DNA of 64,000 bases, from positions 250,325,889 through 250,389,888 of the forward strand of contig OV050030.1 of assembly GCA_920105625.2 (NCBI GenBank). The letters run 5' to 3'. Positions 23,403 to 35,349 of this stretch are shown piece after piece (position 1 is the stretch's first letter; every line of letters begins with the position of its first letter). Made by a program: the position numbers and the translations under genes. Source of the DNA: Clusia tigrina. Taxonomy: Eukaryota > Arthropoda > Insecta > Diptera > Clusiidae. Under the pieces are notes generated by a model. It made no database searches, had not been told where the DNA came from, and was given only the letters and a program-made list of their open reading frames with translations.

Positions 23403-25131
23403 CAAAGTTTGCAACACACAAATGCTTGTAACTTTTTACCGGAGCGTCATAGAACCTTGAAATTTTGTAACAATAAAGTACTCGGGCCTCTTGTCAATTT
23501 AAGCTATCGCTCAAAGCTATGCTACCCTTGATTCCCAAATCAAACACTGATAAAACTTCAAATGGCCCTAACTTCTATACGGTGCGTCCTACACCTATCA
23601 AAGTTTGCAACATACAAATGCTTGCAACTTTTTACTGGAGTGTCATAGAACCTTGAAATTTTGTAAAAATAAAGTACTCGAGCCTCTTGTCAATTTAAGC
23701 TGTCGCTCAAAGCTATGCTACCCTTGAGTCACAAATCAAACGCTGATAAAACTTCAAATGGCCCTAACTTATATACGGTACGTCCTACACCTATCAAAGT
23801 TTGCAACATACAAATGCTTGTAAGTTTTTACTGGAGCGTCATAAAACCTTGAAATTTTGTAACAATAAAGTACTCGAGCCTCTTGTCAATTTAAGCTATA
23901 GCTCAAAGCTATGCTACCCTTGAGTCACAAATCAATCGCTGATAAAGCTTCAAATGGCCCTAACTTCTATACGGTACGTCCTACACCTATCAAAGTTCGC
24001 AACATACAAATGCTTGTAACTTTTTACTGGAGCGTCATAAAACCTTGAAATTTTGTAACAATAAAGTACTCGAGCCTTTTGTCAATTTAAGGTATCGCTC
24101 AAAGCTTTGCTACCCTTGAGTCCCAAATCAAACACTCATAAAACTTCAAATGGCCCTAACTTCTATACGGTAGTCCTACACCTATGATAGTTTGCAACAT
24201 ACAAATGCTTCCAACTTTTTACTGGAGCGTCAGAAAACCTTGAAATTTTGTAACAATAAAGTACTCGAGCCTCTTGTCAATTTAAGATATCGCTCAAACC
24301 TATGGTACCCTTGAGTCCCAAATCAAACACTGATAAAACTTCAAATGGCCCTAACTTCTATACGGTACGTCCTACACCTATCAAAGTTTGCAACACACAA
24401 ATGCTTGCAACTTTTTACTGGAGCGTCAGGAAACCTTGAAATTTTGTAACAATAAAGTACTCGAGCCTCTTGTCAATTTAAGCTATCGCTCAAAGCTATG
24501 CTACCCTTGATTCCCAAATCAAACACTGATAAAACTTCAAATGGCCCTAACTTCTATACGGTGCGTCCTACACCTATCAAAGTTTGCAACATACAAATGC
24601 TTGCAACTTTTTACTGGAGTGTCATAGAACCTTGAAATTTTGTAAAAATAAAGTACTCGAGCCTCTTGTCAATTTAAGCTGTCGCTCAAAGCTATGCTAC
24701 CCTTGAGTCACAAATCAAACGCTGATAAAACTTCAAATGGCCCTAACTTATATACGGTACGTCCTACACCTATCAAAGTTTGCAACATACAAATGCTTGT
24801 AAGTTTTTACTGGAGCGTCATAAAACCTTGAAATTTTGTAACAATAAAGTACTCGAGCCTCTTGTCAATTTAAGGTATCGCTCAAAGCTATGCTAACCTT
24901 GAGTCCCAAATCAAACACTGATAAAACTTCAAATGGTCCTAACTTCTATACGGTACAGTCCTACACCTATCAAAGTTTGCAACATACAAATGCATGTAAC
25001 TTTTTACTGGAGCGTCATAAAACCTTGAAATTTTGTAACAATAAAGTACTCGAGCCTCTTGCCAATTTAAGCTATCGCTCAAAGCTATGCTACCCTGGAG
25101 TCCGAAATCCAACACTGATAAAACTTCAAAT
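23403..25131 (+). repeat. HOR B tail with a 979-bp partial duplication
   Basis: The marker monomer at 23403 is followed by a block beginning gattcccaaatc at 23530. The block includes gtcatagaacc with gtaaaaataaag and gctgtcgctc. It recurs from 24509 at a 979-bp shift for about 310 bp. Between the two copies lie the aatcaatcgctg and ggtagtcc monomers seen at 20.6-21.0 kb. Confidence 0.75.
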
Positions 25132-25880
25132 GACCCTAACTTCTATACGGTACGTCCTACACCTATCAAAGTTTGCAACATACAAATGCTTGTAACTTTT
25201 TACTGGAGCGTCATAAAACCTTAAAATTTTGTAACAATAAAGTACTCGAGCCTCTTGTCAGTTTAAGCTATCGCTCAAAGCTATGCTAGCCTTGAGTCCC
25301 AAAGCAAACACTGATAAAACTTCAAATGGCCCTAACTTCTATACGGTACGTCCTACACCTATCAAAGTTTGCAACATACAAATGCTTGTAACTTTTGACT
25401 GGAGCGTTGTAACAATAAAGTACTCGAGCCTCTTGTCAATTTAAGCTATCGCTCAAAGCTATGCTACCCTTGAGTCCCAAATCAAACACTGATAAAACTT
25501 CAAATGGCCCTAACTTCTATACGGTACGTCCTACACCTATCAAAGTTTGCAACATACAAATGCTTGTAACTTTTTACTGGAGCGTCATAAAACCTTAAAA
25601 TTTTGTAACAATAAAGTACTCGAGCCTCTTGTCAGTTTAAGCTATCGCTCAAAGCTATGCTACCCTTGAGTCCCAAAGCAAACACTGATAAAACTTCAAA
25701 TGGCCCTAACTTCTATACGGTACGTCCTACACCTATCAAAGTTTGCAACATACAAATGCTTGTAACTTTTGACTGGAGCGTTGTAACAATAAAGTACTCG
25801 AGCCTCTTGTCAATTTAAGCTATCGCTCAAAGCTATGCTACCCTTGAGTCCCAAATCAAACACTGATAAAACTTCAAATG
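25132..25880 (+). repeat. 374-bp dimer, tandemly duplicated
   Basis: A 196-bp plus 178-bp monomer pair occurs twice. The rare word gtcagtttaag lies at 25257 and again at 25631, exactly 374 bp apart (2 x 196 - 18). One visible difference is gctagcc near 25288 versus gctaccc near 25662. Edges are approximate. Confidence 0.8.
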
Positions 25881-26899
25881 GCCCTAACTTCTATACGGTA
25901 CGTCCTACACCCATCAAAGTTTGCAACATACAAATGCTTTTAACTTTTTACTGGAGCGTCATAAAACCTTGAAATCTGGTAACAATAAAGTACTCGAGTC
26001 TCTTGTCAATTTAAGCTATCGCTCAAAGCTATGATACCCTTGAGTCCTAAATCAAACACTGATAAAACTTCAAATGGCCATAACTTATATACGGTGCGTC
26101 CTACACTTATCAAAGTTTGCAACATACAAATGCTTGTAACTTTTTACTGGAGCGTCATAAAACCTTGAAATTTTGTAATAATAAAGTACTCGAGCCTCTT
26201 GTCAATTTAAGCTATCGCTCAAAGCTATGCTACCCTTGAGGCACAAATCAATCGCTGCTAAAGCTTCAAATGGCCCTAACTTCTATACGGTACGTCCTAC
26301 ACCTATCAAAGTTTGCAACATACAAATGCTTGTAACTTTTTACTGGAGCGTCATAAAACCTTGAAATTTTGTAACAATAAAGTACTCGAGCCTTTTGTCA
26401 ATTTAAGGTATCGCTCAAAGCTTTGCTACCCTTGAGTTCCAAATCAAACACTCATAAAACTTCAAATGGCCCTAACTTCTATACGGTAGTCCTACACCTA
26501 TGATAGTTTGGAACATACAAATGCTTCCAACTTTTTACTGGAGCGTCAGAAAACCTTGAAATTTTGTGACAATAAAGTACTCGAGCCTCTTGTCAATTTA
26601 AGATATCGCTCAAACCTATGCTACCCTTGAGTCCCAAATCAAACACTGATAAAACTTCAAATGGCCCTAACTTCTATACGGTGCGTCCTACACCTATCAA
26701 AGTTTGCAACATACAAATGCTTGCAACTTTTTACTGGAGCGTCATAAAACCTTGAAATTTTGTAAAAATAAAGTACTCGAGCCTCTTGTCAATTTAAGCT
26801 ATCGCTCAAAGCTATGCTACCCTTGAGTCACAAATCAAACGCTGATAAAACTTCAAATGGCCCTAACTTATATACGGTACGTCCTACACCTATCAAAGT
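25881..26899 (+). repeat. End of HOR B array
   Basis: Monomers resemble 20.4-21.0 kb (ccataacttatatacgg, gtaataataaag, ggtagtcc with atgatag, aagatatcgctc) but with extra private changes such as gaaatctggtaac near 25975 and gctgctaaag near 26255. Divergence among neighbours rises here. Confidence 0.7.
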
Positions 26900-28020
26900 T
26901 TGCAACATACAAATGCTTGTAACTTTTTACTGGAGCGTCATAAAACCTTGACATTTTGTAACAATAAAGTACTCGAGCCTCTTGTCAATTTAAGGTATCG
27001 CTCAAAGCTATGCTACCCTTGCGTCCCAAATCAAACACTGATAAAACTTCAAATGGCTCTAGCTTCTATACGGTACTTCCTACACCTATCAAAGTTTGCA
27101 AGATACAAATGCTTGTAACTTTTTACTGGAGTGTCATAAAACCTTGAAATTTTGTAACAATAAAGTACTCGAGCCTCTTGTCAATTTAAGCTATTGCTCA
27201 AAGCTATGCTACCCTTGAGTCCCAAATCAAACACTGATAAAACTTCAAATGGCCCTAACTTCTATACGGTATAGTCCAACACCTATCAAAGTTTGCAACA
27301 TACAAATGCTTGTAACTTTTTACTGGAGCGTCATAAAACCTTGAAAATTTGTATCAATAAAGTACTCGAGCCTCTTGTCAATTTAAGCTATCGCTCAAAG
27401 CTATGCTACCCTTGAGTCCGAAATCCAACACTGATAAAACTTCAAATGGCCCTAACTTCTATACGGTACGTCCTACACCTATCAAAGTTTGCAACATACA
27501 AATGCTTGTAACTTTTTACTGGAGCGTCATAAAACCTTAAAATTTTGTAACAATAAAGTACTCGAGCCTCTTGTCAATTTAAGCTATCGCTCAAAGCTAT
27601 GCTACCCATGAGTCCCAAATCAAACACTGATAAAACTTCAAATGGCCCTAACTTCTATACGGTACGTCCTACACCTATCAAAGTTTGCAACATACAAATG
27701 CTTGTAACTTTTGACTGGAGCGTTGTAACAACAAAGTACTCGAGCCTCTTGTCAATTTAAGCTATCGCTCAAAGCAATGCTACCCTTGAGTCCCAAATCA
27801 AACACTGAGAAAACTTCAAATGGCCCTAACTTCTATACGGTACGTCCTACACCTATCAAAGTTTGCAAACACACAAATGCTTGTAACTTTTTACTGGAGC
27901 GTCATAGAACCTTGAAATTTTGTAACAATAAAGTACTCGCGCCTCTTGTCAATTTAAGCTATCGCTCAAAGCTATGTTACCCTTGAGTCCCAAATCAAAC
28001 ACTGATAAAACTTCAAATGG
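26900..28020 (+). repeat. Junction segment, left copy (partner ~31568-32690)
   Basis: The segment shares gcgtcccaaatc, aagatacaaatg, gagtgtcataaaacc, attgctcaaag, tagtccaacacc and acccatgagtcc, in the same order, with 31568-32690 at a 4668-bp shift. It carries the first gcaaacacac and gagaaaac monomer (27777), a hallmark of HOR C. The two copies differ at scattered single bases. Confidence 0.78.
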
Positions 28021-28490
28021 CCCTAACTTCTATACGGTACGTCCTACACCTATCAAAGTTTGCAACATACAAATGCTTGTAACTTTTTACTGGAGCGTCA
28101 TAAAACCTTGAAATTTTGTAACAATAAAGTACTCGAGCCTCTTGTCAATTTAAGCTATCGCTCAAAGCTATGCTACCCTTGAGTCCCAAATCAAACACTG
28201 ATAAAACTTCAAATGGCCCTAACTTCTATACGGTACGTCCTACACTTATCAAAGTTTGCAACATACAAATGCTTGTACCTTTTTACTGGAGCGTCATAAA
28301 ACCTTGAAATTTTGTAACAATATAATACTCGAGCCTCTTGTCAATTTAAGCTATCGCTCAAAGCTATGCTACCCTTGAGTCACAAATCAAATGCTGATAA
28401 AACTTCAAATGGCCCTAACTTCTATACGGTACGTCCTACACCTATCAAAGTTTGCAACATACAAATGCTTGTAACTTTTTACTGGAGCGT
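28021..28490 (+). repeat. Satellite monomers before the 1166-bp duplication
   Basis: Ordinary monomers, including the gtaacaatataatactc type near 28318 and the aatcaaatgctg type near 28385. Both recur many times in family C. Confidence 0.75.
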
Positions 28491-29656
28491 CACAAACCTT
28501 GAAATCTTGTAACAATAAAGTACTCGAGCCTCTTGTCAATTTAAGGTATCGCTCAAAGCTATGCTACCCTTGCCTCCCAAATCAAACACTGATAAAACTT
28601 CAAATGGTTCTAACTTCTATACGGTGCGTCCTACACCTATCAAAGTTTGCAACATACAAATGCTTGTAACTTTTTACTGGAGTGTCATAAAACCTTGAAA
28701 TTTTGTAACATAGAAGGACTCGAGCCTCTTGTCAATTTAAGCTATCGCTCAAAGCTATGCTACCCTTGAGTCACAAATCAAATGCTGATAAAACTTCAAA
28801 TGGCCCTAACTTCTATACGGTACGTCCTACACCTATCAAAGTTTGCAACATACAAATGCTTGTAACTTTTTACTGGAGCGTCACAAACCTTGAAATCTTG
28901 TAACAATAAAGTACTCGAGCCTCTTGTCAATTTAAGGTATCGCTCAAAGCTATGCTACCCTTGCCTCCCAAATCAAACACTGATAAAACTTCAAATGGTT
29001 CTAACTTCTATACGGTGCGTCCTACACCTATCAAAGTTTGCAACATACAAATGCTTGTAACTTTTTACTGGAGTGTCATAAAACCTTGAAATTTTGTAAC
29101 ATAGAAGGACTCGAGCCTCTTGTCAATTTAAGCTATCGCTCAAAGCTATGCTACCCTTGAGTCACAAATCAAACGCTGATAAAACTTCAAATGACCCTAG
29201 CTTCTATACGGTACAGTCCTACAGCTACCAAAGTTTGCAACATACAAATGCTTGTATTTTTTTATTGGAGCGTCATAAAACCTTGAAATTTTGTAACAAT
29301 AAAGTACTCGAGCCTCTTGTCAATTTAAGGTATCGCTCAAAGCTTGCGTTCCAAATCAAACACTTCTAAAATTTCAAATGGCTCTAACTTCTGTACGGTA
29401 CGTCCTACACCTATCAAAGTTTGCAACATACAAATGCTTGTAACTTTTTACTGGAGCGTCATAAAACCTTGAAATTTTGTAACAATAAAGTACTCGAACC
29501 TCTTGTCAATTTAAGCTATCGCTCAAAGCTATGCTACCCTTTGAGTCCCAAATCAAACACTGATAAAACTTCAAATGGCCATAACTTCTATACGGTACGT
29601 AATACACCTATCAAAGTTTGCAACATACAAATGCTTGTAACTTTTTACTGGAGCGT
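28491..29656 (+). repeat. 1166-bp tandem duplication, copy 1
   Basis: It begins at cacaaaccttgaaatcttg and includes aacatagaaggactc, ttgcctccc, a monomer with tgtatttttttattgg, and the gcttgcgttcc monomer that lacks 10 bp. The next 1166 bp repeat the segment with no difference noticed. The left edge could lie up to about 50 bp further left, because the flanks share sequence. Confidence 0.88.
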
Positions 29657-30822
29657 CACAAACCTTGAAATCTTGTAACAATAAAGTACTCGAGCCTCTT
29701 GTCAATTTAAGGTATCGCTCAAAGCTATGCTACCCTTGCCTCCCAAATCAAACACTGATAAAACTTCAAATGGTTCTAACTTCTATACGGTGCGTCCTAC
29801 ACCTATCAAAGTTTGCAACATACAAATGCTTGTAACTTTTTACTGGAGTGTCATAAAACCTTGAAATTTTGTAACATAGAAGGACTCGAGCCTCTTGTCA
29901 ATTTAAGCTATCGCTCAAAGCTATGCTACCCTTGAGTCACAAATCAAATGCTGATAAAACTTCAAATGGCCCTAACTTCTATACGGTACGTCCTACACCT
30001 ATCAAAGTTTGCAACATACAAATGCTTGTAACTTTTTACTGGAGCGTCACAAACCTTGAAATCTTGTAACAATAAAGTACTCGAGCCTCTTGTCAATTTA
30101 AGGTATCGCTCAAAGCTATGCTACCCTTGCCTCCCAAATCAAACACTGATAAAACTTCAAATGGTTCTAACTTCTATACGGTGCGTCCTACACCTATCAA
30201 AGTTTGCAACATACAAATGCTTGTAACTTTTTACTGGAGTGTCATAAAACCTTGAAATTTTGTAACATAGAAGGACTCGAGCCTCTTGTCAATTTAAGCT
30301 ATCGCTCAAAGCTATGCTACCCTTGAGTCACAAATCAAACGCTGATAAAACTTCAAATGACCCTAGCTTCTATACGGTACAGTCCTACAGCTACCAAAGT
30401 TTGCAACATACAAATGCTTGTATTTTTTTATTGGAGCGTCATAAAACCTTGAAATTTTGTAACAATAAAGTACTCGAGCCTCTTGTCAATTTAAGGTATC
30501 GCTCAAAGCTTGCGTTCCAAATCAAACACTTCTAAAATTTCAAATGGCTCTAACTTCTGTACGGTACGTCCTACACCTATCAAAGTTTGCAACATACAAA
30601 TGCTTGTAACTTTTTACTGGAGCGTCATAAAACCTTGAAATTTTGTAACAATAAAGTACTCGAACCTCTTGTCAATTTAAGCTATCGCTCAAAGCTATGC
30701 TACCCTTTGAGTCCCAAATCAAACACTGATAAAACTTCAAATGGCCATAACTTCTATACGGTACGTAATACACCTATCAAAGTTTGCAACATACAAATGC
30801 TTGTAACTTTTTACTGGAGCGT
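29657..30822 (+). repeat. 1166-bp tandem duplication, copy 2
   Basis: Direct continuation of 28491-29656 at an exact 1166-bp shift. The copies part after tactggagcgtca: the sequence following copy 1 is caaaccttg, and that following copy 2 is taaaaccttg. Confidence 0.88.
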
Positions 30823-32444
30823 CATAAAACCTTGAAATTTTGTAACAATAAAGTACTCGAACCTCTTGTCAATTTAAGCTATCGCTCAAAGCTATGCTAC
30901 CCTTGGGTCCCAAATCAAACACTGATAAAACTTCAAATGGCCCTAACTTCTATACGGTACGTCCTACACCTATCAAAGTTTGCAACACACAAATGCTTGT
31001 AACTTTTTACCGGAGCGTCATAGAACCTTGAAATTTTGTAACAATAAAGTACTCGGGCCTCTTGTCAATTTAAGCTATCGCTCAAAGCTATGCTACCCTT
31101 GAGTCCCAAATCAAACACTGATAAACCTTCAAATGGCTCTAACTTCTATACGGTACATCCTACACCTATCAAAGTTTGCAACATACAAATGCTTGTAACT
31201 TTTTACTGGAGCGTCATAAAACCTTGAAATTTTGTAATAATAAAGTACTCGAGCCTCTTGTCAATTTAAGCTATAGCTCAAAGCTATGCTACCCTTGAGT
31301 CACAAATCAATCGCTGATAAAGCTTCAAATGGCCCTAACTTCTATACGGTACGTCCTACACCTATCAAAGTTTGCAACATACAAATGCTTGTAACTTTTT
31401 ACTGGAGCGTCATAAAACCTTGAAATTTTGTAACAATAAAGTACTCGAGCCTTTTGTCAATTTAAGGTATCGCTCAAAGCTTTGCTACCCTTGGGTCCCA
31501 AATCAAACACTGATAAAACTTCAAATGGCCCTAACTTCTATACGGTACGTCCTACACCTATCAAAGTTTGCAACACACAAATGCTTGTAACTTTTTACCG
31601 GAGCGTCATAGAACCTTGAAATTTTGTAACAATAAAGTACTCGAGCCTCTTGTCAATTTAAGGTATCGCTCAAAGCTATCCTACCCTTGCGTCCCAAATC
31701 AAACACTGATAAAACTTCAAATGGCTCTAGCTTCTATACGGTACGTCCTACACCTATCAAAGTTTGCAAGATACAAATGCTTGTAACTTTTTACTGGAGT
31801 GTCATAAAACCTTGAAATTTTGTAACAATAAAGTACTCGAGCCTCTTGTCAATTTAAGCTATTGCTCAAAGCTATGCCACCCTTGAGTCCCAAATCAAAC
31901 AAAGATAAAACTTCAAATGGCCCTAACTTCTATACGCTATAGTCCAACACCTATCAAAGTTTGCAACATACAAATGCTTGTAACTTTTTAATGGAGCGTC
32001 ATAAAACCTTGAAAATTTGTAACAATAAAGTACTCGAGCCTCTTGTCAATTTAAGCTATCGCTCAAAGCTATGCTACCCTTGAGTCCGAAATCCAACACT
32101 GATAAAACTTCAAATGGCTCTAACTTCTATACGGTACGTCCTACACCTATCAAAGTTTGCAACATACAAATGCTTGTAACTTTTTACTGGAGCGTCATAA
32201 AACCTTAAAATTTTGTAACAATAAAGTACTCGAGCCTCTTGTCAATTTAAGCTATCGCTCAAAGCTATGCTACCCATGAGTCCCAAATCAAACACTGATA
32301 AAACTTTAAATGGCCCTAACTTCTATACGGTACGTCCTACACCTATCAAAGTTTGCAACATAAAAATGCTTGTAACTTTTAACTGGAGCGTTGTAACAAT
32401 AAAGTACTCGAGCCTCTTGTCAATTTAAGCTATCGCTCAAAGCT
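30823..32444 (+). repeat. Junction segment, right side
   Basis: It has two family B marker monomers (caacacac, accggagc) at about 30983 and 31571, the only ones I saw in the right part of the window. The right copy of the 4668-bp-shifted segment begins at about 31568. The truncated monomer near 32388 leads into the first HOR C unit. Confidence 0.75.
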
Positions 32445-33603
32445 ATGCTACCCTTGAGTCCCAAATCAAACAGTGAGAAAACTTCAAATGGCCGTAACTT
32501 CTATACGGTACGTCCTGCACCTATCAAAGTTTGCAAACACACAAATGCTTGTAACTTTTTACTGGAGCGTCATAGAACCTTGAAATTTTGTAACAATAAA
32601 GTACTCGGGCCTCTTGTCAATTTAAGCTATCGCTCAAAGCTATGTTACCCTTGAGTCCCAAATCAAACACTGATAAAACTTCAAATGGCTCTAACTTCTA
32701 TACGGTACGTCCTACACCTATGAAAGTTTGCAACATACAAATTCTTGTAACTTTTTACTGGAGCGTCATAAAACCTTGAAATTTTGTAACAATAAAGTAC
32801 TCGAGCCTCTTGTCAATTTAAGCTATCGCTCAAAGGTATGCTTCCCTTGAGTCCCAAATGAAACACTGATAAAACTTCAAATGGCCCTAACTTCTATACG
32901 GTACGTCCTACACCTATCAAAGTTTGCAACATACAAATGCTTGTAACTTTTTACTGGAGCGTCATAAAACCTTAAAATTTTGTAACAATAAAGTACTCGA
33001 GCCTCTTGTCAATTTAAGCTATCGCTCAAAGCTATGTTACCCTTGAGTCCCAAATCAAACACTGATAAAACTTCAAATGGCTCTAACTTCTATACGGTAC
33101 GTCCTACACCTATGAAAGTTTGCAACATACAAATTCTTGTAACTTTTTAATGGAGCGTCATAAAACCTTGAAAATTTGTAACAATAAAGTACTCGAGCCT
33201 CTTGTCAATTTAAGCTATCGCTCAAAGCTATGCTACCCTTGAGTCCGAAATCCAACACTGATAAAACTTCAAATGGCTCTAACTTCTATACGGTACGTCC
33301 TACACCTATCAAAGTTTGCAACATACAAATGCTTGTAACTTTTTACTGGAGCGTCATAAAACCTTAAAATTTTGTAACAATAAAGTACTCGAGCCTCTTG
33401 TCAATTTAAGCTATCGCTCAAAGCTATGCTACCCATGAGTCCCAAATCAAACACTGATAAAACTTTAAATGGCCCTAACTTCTATACGGTACGTCCTACA
33501 CCTATCAAAGTTTGCAACATTAAAATGCTTGTAACTTTTAACTGGAGCGTTGTAACAATAAAGTACTCGAGCCTCTTGTCAATTTAAGCTATCGCTCAAA
33601 GCT
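32445..33603 (+). repeat. HOR C unit, 6 monomers (1159 bp)
   Basis: First clean C hexamer. 1159 equals 197 + 4 x 196 + 178. The order is cagtgagaaaac/gcaaacacac, atgttaccc/acaaattc, ggtatgcttccc/aaatgaaac, atgttaccc/tttttaatgg, gagtccgaaatcc, acccatgag plus truncated. Confidence 0.85.
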
Positions 33604-35349
33604 ATGCTACCCTTGAGTCCCAAATCAAACAGTGAGAAAACTTCAAATGGCCGTAACTTCTATACGGTACGTCCTACACCTATCAAAGTTTGCAAACACA
33701 CAAATGCTTGTAACTTTTTACTGGAGCGTCATAGAACCTTGAAATTTTGTAACAATAAAGTACTCGGGCCTCTTGTCAATTTAAGCTATCGCTCAAAGCT
33801 ATGTTACCCTTGAGTCCCAAATCAAACACTGATAAAATTTCAAATGGCTCTAACTTCTATACGGTACGTCCTACACCTATGAAAGTTTGCAACATACAAA
33901 TTCTTGTAACTTTTTACTGGAGCGTCATAAAACCTTGAAATTTTGTAACAATAAAGTACTCGAGCCTCTTGTCAATTTAAGCTATCGCTCAAAGCTATGC
34001 TACCCTTGAGTCCCAAATCAAACACTGATAAAACTTCAAATGGCCCTAATTTCTATACGGTACGTCCTACACTTATCAAAGTTTGCAACATACAAATGCT
34101 TGTAACTTTTTACTGGAGCGTCATAAAACCTTGAAATTTTGTAACAATATAATACTCGAGCCTCTTGTCAATTTAAGCTATCGCTCAAAGCTATGCTACC
34201 CTTGAGTCACAAATCAAATGCTGATAAAACTTCAAATGGCCCTAACTTCTATACAGTACGTCGTACACCTATCAAAGTTTGCAACATACAAATGCTTGTA
34301 ACTTTTTACTGGAGCGTCACAAACCTTGAAATCTTGTAACAATAAAGTACTCGAGCCTCTTGTCAATTTAAGCTATCGCTCAAAGCTATGCTACCCTTGA
34401 GTCACAAATCAAACGCTGATAAAATTTCAAATGGCTCTAACTTCTGTACGGTACGTCCTACACCTATCAACGTTTGCAACATACAAATGCTTGTAACTTT
34501 TTACTGGAGCGTCATAAAACCTTGAAATTTTGTAACAATAAAGTACTCGAGCCTCTTGTCAATTTAAGCTATCGCTCAAAGGTATGCTTCCCTTGAGTCC
34601 CAAATGAAACACTGATAAAACTTCAAATGGCCCTAACTTCTATACGGTACGTCCTACACCTATCAAAGTTTGCAACATACAAATGCTTGTAACTTCTTAC
34701 TGGAGCGTCATAAAACCTTAAAATTTTGTAACAATAAAGTACTCGAGCCTCTTGTCAATTTAAGCTATCGCTCAAAGCTATGTTACCCTTGAGTCCCAAA
34801 TCAAACACTGATAAAACTTCAAATGGCTCTAACTTCTATACGGTACGTCCTACACCTATGAAAGTTTGCAACATACAAATTCTTGTAACTTTTTAATGGA
34901 GCGTCATAAAACCTTGAAAATTTGTAACAATAAAGTACTCGAGCCTCTTGTCAATTTAAGCTATCGCTCAAAGCTATGCTACCCTTGAATCCGAAATCCA
35001 ACACTGATAAAACTTCAAATGGCTCTAACTTCTATACGGTACGTCCTACACCTATCAAAGTTTGCAACATACAAATGCTTGTAACTTTTTACTGGAGCGT
35101 CATAAAACCCTAAAATTTTGTAACAATAAAGTACTCGAGCCTCTTGTCAATTTAAGCTATCGCTCAAAGCTATGCTACCCATGAGTCCCAAATCAAACAC
35201 TGATAAAACTTTAAATGGCCCTAACTTCTATACGGTACGTCCTACACCTATCAAAGTTTGCAACATAAAAATGCTTGTAACTTTTAACTGGAGCGTTGTA
35301 ACAATAAAGTACTCGAGCCTCTTGTCAATTTAAGCTATCGCTCAAAGCT
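33604..35349 (+). repeat. HOR C unit, 9 monomers (1746 bp)
   Basis: The hexamer order is interrupted after two monomers by three extra ones: ggccctaatttc, aatcaaatgctg with cagtacgtcgtac, and gcgtcacaaacc followed by aatcaaacgctg with caacgtttgc. Nearly the same sequence follows 41728 at an 8124-bp shift. Confidence 0.83.
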
